Assembly (NCBI GenBank): GCA_023410535.1
Contig: JAEYPR010000010.1
Span: forward strand, 124,001 to 188,000
DNA from: Bacillota bacterium
Lineage (GTDB): Bacteria; Bacillota; UBA4882; UBA8346
Direction: 5' to 3'
DNA length: 64,000 nt
Shown here in pieces: positions 8,728 to 16,211 of this stretch. The notes under the pieces were generated by a model. The model made no database searches and was not told the DNA's origin. It was given only the letters and a program-made list of their open reading frames with translations. Position 1 is the stretch's first letter; each line of letters begins with the position of its first letter. The position numbers and the translations under genes are program-made.

Positions 8728-9675
8728 GTGAACCGCAAAATATTGCTGCTGTTGACATTAACGTTATTTTTGGGAGTTTTGGTCTTCCCGACATTTGCAG
8801 CGGAACGCCTCTATAAAATCGCCGTATTGCCTTTTGACGACGGCTCGATCCAAGACCGTTGGTGGGGCCGAAACTGGCAGGTTGGCAAAGGGGTCTCGGA
8901 TGAATTAGTTACCGCGTTATTGAATACCGGAAAGTTTCGTTTAATTGAACGCGAACAGATTGACAAAGTACTTAATGAGCAGCATTTCGCTGCTTCAGGC
9001 ATGGTTGATTCACATAGCGCCGCCAAACTCGGCAAGATTCTCGGGGTCCAATATTTGGTCATGGGGCGGGTGACCCAATTTTCATTCAAATCCAACGGTG
9101 GAGCCATTGCCAACCATAAAGGTTTCGGATTGGGGATCAATGCTACCAATGCGATTGTTACGATTGATTCCCGTTTGGTGGACACCACTTCGGCGGAGAT
9201 CGTCTCCGTTGTAACCGGTAAGGGCGAGAAAAAACAGACAAACCTAGGGATTGTGGCCAATTGGAACGCGATTGCTTTTGGTAGTAGCGAGTTCCGAAAA
9301 ACCAACCTTGGCGAAGCCTTACGGGATGCCGTCAATCAGGTGGCGACCGGCCTGGTTGATAAAGCTTACGGTGACGGAAATACCCAAAGCGCCGATAGTT
9401 TAAGCGGCCTCATTGCCTACTCCAGCGGCAATAAAGTCATTATTAACCTCGGAAACGGTGATGGAGTTCAGCCTGGAATGCATTTCATTATCCATCATGT
9501 GATCGAAGTCGTGAAAGACCCTAAAACCGGCGAGGTTATCGATGAAGTCACCGAACCGTTGGCCGAGATATCGGTCGCGGAAGTGAAAGACAAATCGGCA
9601 ACCTGCGTGGTAGTAAGTGTCTTTAATCGGCGGTATCCAATCGCCAACGGAGACACAGTAAAGATAAAACCGTAA
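8728..9675 (+). CDS. Exported CsgG-family protein
   Basis: 315 residues starting at GTG with GGAGG nine bases upstream. An N-terminal signal peptide (LLLLTLTLFLGVLVF, cleavage likely after PTFA) lacks a lipobox Cys. Residues about 28-210 match the CsgG/curli-assembly fold: IAVLPFDDGS, VSDELVTALLNTGKFRLIER, a conserved Gly-Val-Gln-Tyr-Leu-Val-Met-Gly segment. The C-terminal part (about 230-315) resembles the small beta domain seen in FlgT-like proteins (NLGNGDGVQPGM). CsgG proper is an outer-membrane secretion pore for curli; exported CsgG-like proteins in spore-formers have no settled role. Monocistronic, just upstream of rpsT. Confidence 0.75.
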   Translation: MNRKILLLLTLTLFLGVLVFPTFAAERLYKIAVLPFDDGSIQDRWWGRNWQVGKGVSDELVTALLNTGKFRLIEREQIDKVLNEQHFAASGMVDSHSAAKLGKILGVQYLVMGRVTQFSFKSNGGAIANHKGFGLGINATNAIVTIDSRLVDTTSAEIVSVVTGKGEKKQTNLGIVANWNAIAFGSSEFRKTNLGEALRDAVNQVATGLVDKAYGDGNTQSADSLSGLIAYSSGNKVIINLGNGDGVQPGMHFIIHHVIEVVKDPKTGEVIDEVTEPLAEISVAEVKDKSATCVVVSVFNRRYPIANGDTVKIKP

Positions 9676-9681
9676 AATTGC

Positions 9682-9710
9682 TTGCAAATAGTGGATTCAC
9701 ATGTTACAAT
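9682..9710 (+). promoter_or_regulatory. Sigma-A-type promoter of rpsT
   Basis: TTGCAA (9682-9687), exact 17-base spacer, TACAAT (9705-9710). It starts 7 bases after the preceding stop codon and 52 bases before the rpsT start. Confidence 0.75.
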
Positions 9711-9761
9711 ATATTCTGTTGAAAATTCAGGTTTTTGCCGCAGTATAAGGAGGTGAATGTT

Positions 9762-10022
9762 TTGCCAAATATCAAATCAGCCGAAAAAAGAGTGAAAGTC
9801 GCCGCGATCAATCGGGAGAAGAATAAAACTCACCGATCCGAACTGAAAACTTACTTAAAAAAGGCTGTTTCCTCCATTACTGCCGGAAACAAAGAAGCCG
9901 CCAAAGCCGATTTGCAAACAGCCATTAAATCGCTGGATGAAAGCGCATCCAAAGGTTTGATTCATAAAAATCAGGCTGCTCGGAGAAAATCCCGCTTGAT
10001 GAAGAAATTAAACGCAATGTAA
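9762..10022 (+). CDS. rpsT: 30S ribosomal protein S20
   Basis: 86-residue S20, which binds 16S rRNA early in small-subunit assembly. Lys/Arg/Ala-rich helical sequence begins PNIKSAEKRVK and ends with RRKSRLMKKLNAM, both typical. The open frame extends to 9735, but AAGGAGGTG at 9747-9755 and the family N-terminus fix the start at the TTG at 9762. A TTG start is common for rpsT. Own promoter and an immediate terminator make it monocistronic. Confidence 0.95.
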   Translation: MPNIKSAEKRVKVAAINREKNKTHRSELKTYLKKAVSSITAGNKEAAKADLQTAIKSLDESASKGLIHKNQAARRKSRLMKKLNAM

Positions 10023-10047
10023 AAAAGGCCGATTGGCCTTTTTTGTT
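10022..10047 (+). terminator. Intrinsic terminator of rpsT
   Basis: AAAAGGCC, loop GATT, GGCCTTTT with a long T-run; begins right after the rpsT stop. Confidence 0.9.
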
Positions 10048-10063
10048 TTTCTATTTTACCCTT

Positions 10064-10103
10064 AGAGGTGCCGGAATCATGAAAAAAGGCAACCTCTTTT
10101 TTT
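10064..10103 (+). terminator. Second terminator-like hairpin after rpsT
   Basis: AGAGGT-GCC pairs with GGC-A-ACCTCT (10064-10097), followed by seven T. A second intrinsic terminator about 20 bases after the first is unusual: it could be a back-up stop or the 3' end of a small RNA. The rest of the gap to hisF (10104-10240) shows nothing else I can name. Confidence 0.6.
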
Positions 10104-10240
10104 ATACCCGAAACAACCAACAATGATTTTTTAGTACCGGGGACACTAATAATCCGGTTTCCCCCTGATGCTCCAACTTATCTACAACTGCGCTTATGAA
10201 CCACGTTCAACGGAACCATTTATCCACATCGTTTTTTATT

Positions 10241-11014
10241 TCAACGCTTGCGAACCGCGATGTTTTGTCCCGCCAAATATTCTTTCGCTTGCTGAACGGT
10301 ATACTCCCGGTAATGAAAAATCGAAGCGACTAACACCGCATCGGCCTTCCCCACTTGAATCGCAACCGCCAAATGCTCCAGTTTACCTGCCCCACCCGAA
10401 GCGATGACCGGGATTTTAACTTGGGCGGCGATAGTGCGATTTAGATCGTTATCATAGCCATCCAATGTTCCGTCGCAATCCATACTGGTCAGTAAGATTT
10501 CGCCGGCTCCCAACCGTTCCGCCTCGATCGCCCACTCCACCGCGTCCATCCCGGTGGCGGTGCGGCCGCCATGAATATAAACTTCCCAGCCTTGTTGCGG
10601 ATCGTCCTTGCAACGCCGTCGGGCATCTATGGCCACCACAACACATTGGGAACCGAACCGTTCCGCCCCGTCACTAATCAGACGTGGGTTTTGGAATGCG
10701 GCGGTATTAACCGCCGTCTTATCGGCGCCGGCTAGTAAAATCGCCCGCATATCTTCAACACTACCAATGCCGCCACCCACTGTAAAGGGGATGAAAACTT
10801 GCTCGGCCACATGAGCCGCCATCTCTACGACGGTTTTGCGGCGTTCATGGGAAGCGGTGATATCTAAAAATACAAGTTCATCAGCGCCTTCGCGATCATA
10901 AAACGCGCCAAGCTCGACAGGATCACCGGCATCACGAAGTTGCAGAAACTCAGTTCCTTTCACCACTCTACCATCTTTAACGTCTAGGCATGGGATGACA
11001 CGTTTGGCAAGCAT
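10241..11014 (-). CDS. hisF: Imidazole glycerol phosphate synthase cyclase subunit HisF
   Basis: 257-residue HisF, the cyclase half of IGP synthase. With ammonia from HisH it converts PRFAR to imidazole glycerol phosphate and AICAR. Catalytic Asp11 (IPCLD) and Asp130 (VVAID) are both present at the expected positions, and the phosphate-binding loops VGGGI and ASGGAG are intact. It is the last gene of the hisD-hisB-hisH-hisF run, 41 bases after hisH. The normal order places hisA between hisH and hisF; it is missing here. Confidence 0.95.
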   Translation of the reverse strand: MLAKRVIPCLDVKDGRVVKGTEFLQLRDAGDPVELGAFYDREGADELVFLDITASHERRKTVVEMAAHVAEQVFIPFTVGGGIGSVEDMRAILLAGADKTAVNTAAFQNPRLISDGAERFGSQCVVVAIDARRRCKDDPQQGWEVYIHGGRTATGMDAVEWAIEAERLGAGEILLTSMDCDGTLDGYDNDLNRTIAAQVKIPVIASGGAGKLEHLAVAIQVGKADAVLVASIFHYREYTVQQAKEYLAGQNIAVRKR

Positions 11015-11055
11015 CGACGATTCTCCAATTCATTCGCTTTTTTTATCATCTTCAA

Positions 11056-11682
11056 TCAGAACTGTTTCAGCGCTGCAAAATTTCTCAAGATTTGCAATCC
11101 AACCTGACTGCTCTTTTCCGGATGAAACTGCACGGCAAATAAATTATCCCGAGCAACGCCCGAACAGTATTCAATTCCATACTGCGTCCGACAGGCAACC
11201 ATTTCGGACTGGGCCGGTTCGACGTAATAGGAATGGACAAAATAAACAAAACTGCCGTTGGGAACGGCATGAAATAAAGGAGTGTTTCGGGATACGCTGA
11301 TCTGATTCCAGCCGATTTGCGGTACTTTCAACTCGCTACTGGGAAATCGTAAAACTCTCCCCGGCAAAATTCCTAAACCGGGGAACGAGTGTTGTGAGTC
11401 GTCAAACACTTCAAAACTTTCATCGAATAACATTTGCAACCCAAGACAAATTCCTAAAAAGGGGCGGTTTGAAGCGACAACCTCCCGCACCGCCGGCACC
11501 ATTCCAGCTCGCTCCAAGCTTTCCATCGATTTACCGAAAGCGCCGACACCTGGCAAAACAACTTTTTCAGCCTCTTGCACCACTTGGGGATCGGCAGTGA
11601 CAAGCGCCTGATAACCAAGGAATTCAAAGGCCTTCTCAACGCTACGTAAATTTCCAACCCCATAATCAATAATTGCAATCAT
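11056..11682 (-). CDS. hisH: Imidazole glycerol phosphate synthase glutaminase subunit HisH
   Basis: 208-residue class I glutamine amidotransferase that feeds ammonia to HisF. The triad is visible: Cys in FLGICLGLQ, and His and Glu in VQFHPEKS near residue 190. The N-terminus IAIIDYGVGNLRSVEKAFE is typical. It begins 5 bases after the hisB stop, so translation is probably coupled. Length is normal. Confidence 0.95.
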   Translation of the reverse strand: MIAIIDYGVGNLRSVEKAFEFLGYQALVTADPQVVQEAEKVVLPGVGAFGKSMESLERAGMVPAVREVVASNRPFLGICLGLQMLFDESFEVFDDSQHSFPGLGILPGRVLRFPSSELKVPQIGWNQISVSRNTPLFHAVPNGSFVYFVHSYYVEPAQSEMVACRTQYGIEYCSGVARDNLFAVQFHPEKSSQVGLQILRNFAALKQF

Positions 11683-11687
11683 GTATC

Positions 11688-12284
11688 TTAGAGAATTCCC
11701 TTGGTTGATGGAATTCCAACCATCCTTTCATCAATTGTCACAGCGGTTTTTACGGCACGGCCAAAGGCTTTAAATATTGCCTCGCAGCAATGATGGAGGT
11801 TGGAACCATCCAACAAACGGATATGAATATTCATTCCGGCATGAGCCGCAACAGAACGGTAAAATTCTTCAACCAGCTCAAGATCGAATTCACCGAGACG
11901 ACCTTTGCCTAAATCGGCAGTGAAACGTAGATAGGGTCGACCGCCGAAATCCAGCGCCACCAAAGCCAAGGCTTCATCCATCGGAATCGTGGCGTCTCCA
12001 TAACGACAGATTTTCGCTCTTTCACCTAATGCCTCTTTTATTGCTTGACCGATCACAATTCCGACATCTTCCACGGTGTGGTGGGGGTCGACCTCCAGAT
12101 CACCAATGGCGTTTACTTTTAGATCAATTAAGCCGTGACGGGCGATTTGGGCAAGCATATGATCAAAAAAACCAATCCCTGAATTTAAATCGTAAAGTCC
12201 GGTTCCGTCAAGGTTAAGTTCCAATTTAATTTGTGTTTCGGAAGTTTTTCGTTCGATCACTGCCTGGCGCATATTTTGTTTCAC
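11688..12284 (-). CDS. hisB: Imidazoleglycerol-phosphate dehydratase
   Basis: About 198 residues; the monofunctional dehydratase, without the phosphatase domain of enterobacterial HisB. It converts IGP to imidazole acetol phosphate. Manganese-binding histidine clusters are present: GIGFFDHML, DPHHTVEDVG and NLHHCCEAIFKAFGRA. The GTG at 12284 overlaps the hisD stop (GTGA); an ATG at 12272 with AAGGGTG upstream is an alternative start, four codons in. Confidence 0.95.
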   Translation of the reverse strand: MKQNMRQAVIERKTSETQIKLELNLDGTGLYDLNSGIGFFDHMLAQIARHGLIDLKVNAIGDLEVDPHHTVEDVGIVIGQAIKEALGERAKICRYGDATIPMDEALALVALDFGGRPYLRFTADLGKGRLGEFDLELVEEFYRSVAAHAGMNIHIRLLDGSNLHHCCEAIFKAFGRAVKTAVTIDERMVGIPSTKGIL

Positions 12285-13594
12285 CCTTTCAAACGTTCGC
12301 GTACCGCGTTGGCATGAGCATCCAATCCCTCAACCTCTGCGATGCTTACTGCGGCCGGTCCGTATTTCGCAATTCCTTGCTTGCTATATGATATCAAACT
12401 GCTTTTTTTGATAAAATGGTCGACGTTAAGTCCGGAAGCAAACCGGGCGGTTCCGTTGGTCGGAAGTACATGATTGGTTCCGGCGACGTAATCGCCAATG
12501 GGTTCGGTTGAATACGGTCCGATAAAGATCGCTCCGGCGTGTTTCAGTTTTGACAGTTGCGTCCAAGGATCGGCAACCAGCAACTCCAAATGTTCCGGAG
12601 CGGTATAATTCGCTAATTCAAACGCTTCATCAAGATCGTTGGTGACTACAATCACCCCGTTGGCTTCTAAAGAAGCCGCGGCAACCTCATTACGGGATAG
12701 TTTCGTCAGTTGACGTTCCACTGCCTGACTCACTGCCTCCGCCAATTCGCGTGAAGGCGTTAACAAAAAAGCACCCGCTTCATTAACCGGCCCGTGTTCG
12801 GCTTGGGATAGGAGGTCTGACGCAATGAATTCGGAATTATTATCGGCATCGGCGATGATCAAAATCTCACTCGGCCCTGCTAACATATCCAATCCGACAT
12901 AACCGAAGACTTGCCGTTTTGCCTCGGTGACATATTGATTTCCGGGTCCGGTGATCACATCAACCGGCGCAATCCTGGCAGTCCCGAAAGCCATCGCGGC
13001 AATTGCCTGGGCCCCACCCACTTTGTACACTTCCGTAACGCCACATTCAGCTGCAGCGGTAAGCAGGTACGGGTTGACGCCCCCCGCGACATTCGGGGGA
13101 GTACAAATGATAATTCTGGTAACGCCGGCAACCATTGCCGGCAACACATTCATTAAAACCGAGGAGACCAATGGAGTTGTACCGGCAACTCCGCCCGGAA
13201 CATACAGTCCGGCGGAATCGACCGGTTGAAAGCGTTGTCCCAGGACGATGCCGTCCTGACGAATATCCAACCAGTCTTTGGGAAGTTGTTTCTGATGATA
13301 GCTACGGATATTTTCTTGCGCAGTCCGAATTGCAACAATAAAATTCTCGGGTACGACTGATTTGGCCGCGGCGAATTCCGCCTCGGTAACCTGTAACATC
13401 TCTGCTGCCAACTCCACGCCGTCAAATCGTGCCGTATATTCCAGCAATGCAAGATCGCCACGAGTGCGTACTTCTTGCATAATCACGGCAACAGTTTCAG
13501 TTAAGTGTTTTTGATTTTCATCCTGAAGCTTCGGACGGCGATTCAGGATGTTCCTTACTTCTTCGGGTTGGATTACCGATTCCAATATACGCAT
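12281..13594 (-). CDS. hisD: Histidinol dehydrogenase
   Basis: About 437 residues. HisD catalyses the last two steps of histidine synthesis, L-histidinol to L-histidine with NAD. Visible signatures: GGTAxxTTPLVSS-type loop, ITGPGNQYVTEAKR (NAD and zinc region), PSEILIIAD, SQAEHG, and the catalytic end NGTARFASGLNVDHFIKK. The ATG at 13594 has AGGGG upstream; the frame extends to 13609 without support. First gene of the transcript, with a strong promoter about 40-70 bases upstream and a short leader without room for a T-box. Confidence 0.95.
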   Translation of the reverse strand: MRILESVIQPEEVRNILNRRPKLQDENQKHLTETVAVIMQEVRTRGDLALLEYTARFDGVELAAEMLQVTEAEFAAAKSVVPENFIVAIRTAQENIRSYHQKQLPKDWLDIRQDGIVLGQRFQPVDSAGLYVPGGVAGTTPLVSSVLMNVLPAMVAGVTRIIICTPPNVAGGVNPYLLTAAAECGVTEVYKVGGAQAIAAMAFGTARIAPVDVITGPGNQYVTEAKRQVFGYVGLDMLAGPSEILIIADADNNSEFIASDLLSQAEHGPVNEAGAFLLTPSRELAEAVSQAVERQLTKLSRNEVAAASLEANGVIVVTNDLDEAFELANYTAPEHLELLVADPWTQLSKLKHAGAIFIGPYSTEPIGDYVAGTNHVLPTNGTARFASGLNVDHFIKKSSLISYSKQGIAKYGPAAVSIAEVEGLDAHANAVRERLKG

Positions 13595-13635
13595 GTCAAA
13601 CCCCTGCAATCCCTTGATTCGCTTAATTTTACTTT

Positions 13636-13665
13636 AATTTACCATACAGGGGAGTTGATTGTCAA
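13636..13665 (-). promoter_or_regulatory. Sigma-A-type promoter of the his operon
   Basis: On the minus strand: perfect TTGACA (13665-13660), 18-base spacer ending in TGG, TAAATT (13641-13636). The TG gives an extended -10. The leader would be only about 35 bases. Confidence 0.75.
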
Positions 13666-13702
13666 CGCAAATGGTCTTGTTAACAATACTGTAGAAATCC
13701 GA

Positions 13703-13930
13703 TTACGACCCGCTTTTTAGCCACTGCAATCCCAACTTTAACAGATCGGTGATTAACGTTGCGATGGGCGGAAACGGCATATCGGAGATTAAAATAAAAC
13801 ATAATATGAAACCGCTGAATAATAAAACGCCGTAAATAATCAGCTCTTTCCAATATTTCCGATCGATTAATTGAGGAACTTCCAATCCGGCCATTAGCAT
13901 AAAAAGAAATAATAAGAATAGGAGTTTCAT
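13703..13930 (-). CDS. Small membrane protein, probable germinant receptor D subunit
   Basis: 75 residues with two membrane segments, about 2-19 (LLFLLFLFMLMAGL) and 30-50 (LIIYGVLLFSGFILCFILI), and a short amphipathic tail. Its ATG overlaps the stop of the B-subunit gene (ATGA). Small two-helix D subunits encoded at the end of germinant-receptor operons are known in Bacillus (for example with GerK and GerVB), and size, topology and position fit. The sequence alone is too short and hydrophobic for homology by eye, so the assignment rests on context. Confidence 0.6.
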   Translation of the reverse strand: MKLLFLLFLFMLMAGLEVPQLIDRKYWKELIIYGVLLFSGFILCFILISDMPFPPIATLITDLLKLGLQWLKSGS

Positions 13931-15024
13931 TGCGTCACTTCCCCTTTTTTCCCACGCAAAACAGCGATCAGTAATGTGATTCCCGGAATGACGAATTGAA
14001 ACAAAAGGGCATAAACGGGATAGGTGAATTCGGCAAATTCAAGATTTTCAGAGATATTGCGAAAATCCAAAATGGAGGTGGTGAGGATCAGGATCCCGAT
14101 GGGGATGACTAACGGACGCGGGGTACGCATCCGGAGAAACTGCGACAAACTCAATACGGTTCCATAGTAAAGCACGGTTAACTTCAGAAAACTCATCGTC
14201 AGAAAGTTGATTGCCACGACTACTTCCAGACGGGTATTCACATAAGGTAGGTTTAACATCTTCACCGCCTCAAACGCAGGATACGTAAAAATTTCCGCTG
14301 TCGCTCCCAGAACCGTTATGGTTCGCACTGCCGCCAAAACGAAAAGTATACTGACGGAAACAAGACCCAACAATGTAAGTTTGCCGTATTTTTGCGAGTT
14401 AACGAACGGGAAAAGCATCATAAACACTACCGATTCGCCAAACGGAAACATCGCCGCGCCATGGCTCGCCAATAAAAATTTATCAAGCGGGAGATCAAAT
14501 AAAGGAAATAAATTTCGAAAATTAAACGTGCTGAGTTGGAGACCAAGCGTAATCATAAACAACAAAAATGTTAACGGAACCAGCACCACGCTACAACGGC
14601 TGATCACTTCAATTCCGTAATAGACCGCACAGGCTGCGACCAATACCATCACGGCGCCGATTACACTGCCCGGCGTTTCCGGCATAATTGCAGTGCCCAA
14701 AAAATCGGTGGAATTACGTAAAACAACTGAACCAAGGTTAAAAATATACCAAATAAATAGACCGGCAACCACCATACCCACAATTTTTCCATAAACTGTT
14801 TCGCAGATCTCGATCATGGTCTGTCCCGAAAATCGTTTGGCTAAGGTTGTAAAACACAAAACGATCAACAATGCTTCCATTAGACCGGCGATGATTGCCA
14901 ACCATGAAAGTTGACGCGCCTGGTGCGCTGGTGATAGGATAACTGACGTTCCAAGTTCAAAACCTAAAATTAACAAAACAAACTCAAGTTGACCTAAACG
15001 GATATCCGGAAGCGGAAGTTTCAT
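13927..15024 (-). CDS. Spore germination protein, GerAB/GerKB family permease (B subunit)
   Basis: 365 residues of the endospore germination permease family within the APC superfamily, with about ten membrane segments. It begins LPDIRLGQLEFVLLILGFELGTSVI, typical of GerB proteins. B subunits form the germinant-binding membrane part of spore receptors in the inner spore membrane. It follows the C-subunit gene by 17 bases and overlaps the small D-like gene downstream, completing an A-C-B-D operon. The ribosome site is weak (GAGTGA). Confidence 0.88.
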   Translation of the reverse strand: MKLPLPDIRLGQLEFVLLILGFELGTSVILSPAHQARQLSWLAIIAGLMEALLIVLCFTTLAKRFSGQTMIEICETVYGKIVGMVVAGLFIWYIFNLGSVVLRNSTDFLGTAIMPETPGSVIGAVMVLVAACAVYYGIEVISRCSVVLVPLTFLLFMITLGLQLSTFNFRNLFPLFDLPLDKFLLASHGAAMFPFGESVVFMMLFPFVNSQKYGKLTLLGLVSVSILFVLAAVRTITVLGATAEIFTYPAFEAVKMLNLPYVNTRLEVVVAINFLTMSFLKLTVLYYGTVLSLSQFLRMRTPRPLVIPIGILILTTSILDFRNISENLEFAEFTYPVYALLFQFVIPGITLLIAVLRGKKGEVTQ

Positions 15025-15041
15025 AATATATCACTCATTTC

Positions 15042-16211
15042 TTATGGTTGCGGAATGATCGGTTTTGATGTTAACCCAACTAGCGGTATGGTTGAACGGA
15101 TATCGATGCTGACTCGTAGCTGGGGAAATAGTGTTTCCCATTGTGGTTCAATTTTTTTCCATAATTTTGGGTTTTCCCGATGAAAGGCTTCTCCAAAACC
15201 AAATATATCAGCATTTAAGCGCCTGGCTTTTGCAATTGCCGCTTCGATCTCATTCCGGATTACTGCGGTCTTGCATCGTGCCAACTTTCGTAACATTTCC
15301 GGTTTGCTCAAGTCGGCCTCACTCATTTGGCAATCGAGATTTCCAACTTCAGAAATGCGCATCTCAATCAACGGTTGTCCATTGCTAATTTTCGCTTTGA
15401 TTTTAACACTTGATTTCATAATCTCAAATGAAGCTTTACCACCAGGTGCCCTCACCACGATTACTCCCGATCTGACCTTACCTTGGACCCACAATAATCC
15501 ACGCGTTTCGTGTTCAGTTAATTCCCCGACCAGTCGATCCTCTTTAAACACTGCTGACCCATATAGGCGAAATCTTTTTTGAGGATTTTCAGAATTAATC
15601 TCAATCAAAGGTGTAACCGCTGCAGTGGTCTTGCTTATCAATGAACTTAAAAATTCTTGTAAATTAACCGTTACGTTTTGGGATAACGACCTTTGGATTC
15701 TTAACATACTTGCGATTTCATACGCCGAGACTTTTTCAATTTCACCGGGGGATTTTAAGATTTCCGCAGCATTCCCTCGGGCAACCAAAACTTGAGTCGT
15801 GGGTCGTGGTTCATTATCCCGGATAAAGAAATCGACAATATGTTTTACTCCTTGTTCGGCCTGTTCTCTCCCAAAAATAATCATTTGACTGTGGGGAAAA
15901 TACAAACGCCGACTGGTTTCTTTGATAAAATTTCGGGCGGCATCAAACGGCGACGCGCCGTCAATTGATTTTACGACGACCGGAGCGGTCTGCCCCGACC
16001 CGCCTCCTCCAGTATTGCCGCCCCCGCCGCCTGATTGAACGGCGGTCGGTTTAATAATCTGAGCGGTAAGGATCACCGTTCCCTTCCTTTTTCCCGCATC
16101 AACCCCCAGCCCGGTGACAATCCCCAATTGCTCTAATTCCCGATAATTCCAACATCCGGCCAGTAGCGACATTACGACTAGAAATAAAATGCATTGAATT
16201 AACGGTTTCAC
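15042..16211 (-). CDS. Spore germination lipoprotein, Ger(x)C family (C subunit)
   Basis: About 389 residues. Signal peptide with lipobox LLAG-Cys20, so a lipoprotein on the outer face of the inner spore membrane. WNYRELEQLGIVTGLGVD and the later NPRPTTQ-like and C-terminal domains are typical Ger(x)C. A glycine-rich stretch at residues 61-73 is an unusual insertion in the N-terminal domain. The open frame extends to 16316 inside gerA, but a GTG at 16211 overlaps the A-subunit stop (GTGA) and has AAGGGGG upstream; this gives the lipoprotein start. Confidence 0.9.
   Translation of the reverse strand: MKPLIQCILFLVVMSLLAGCWNYRELEQLGIVTGLGVDAGKRKGTVILTAQIIKPTAVQSGGGGGNTGGGGSGQTAPVVVKSIDGASPFDAARNFIKETSRRLYFPHSQMIIFGREQAEQGVKHIVDFFIRDNEPRPTTQVLVARGNAAEILKSPGEIEKVSAYEIASMLRIQRSLSQNVTVNLQEFLSSLISKTTAAVTPLIEINSENPQKRFRLYGSAVFKEDRLVGELTEHETRGLLWVQGKVRSGVIVVRAPGGKASFEIMKSSVKIKAKISNGQPLIEMRISEVGNLDCQMSEADLSKPEMLRKLARCKTAVIRNEIEAAIAKARRLNADIFGFGEAFHRENPKLWKKIEPQWETLFPQLRVSIDIRSTIPLVGLTSKPIIPQP

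Noticed and set aside
11015..11055. Remnant of hisA between hisH and hisF
   Set aside because: Only 41 bases, with no similarity to hisA visible.
13595..13700. T-box or histidine attenuator before hisD
   Set aside because: The predicted promoter leaves a leader of only about 35 bases, with no T-box core.
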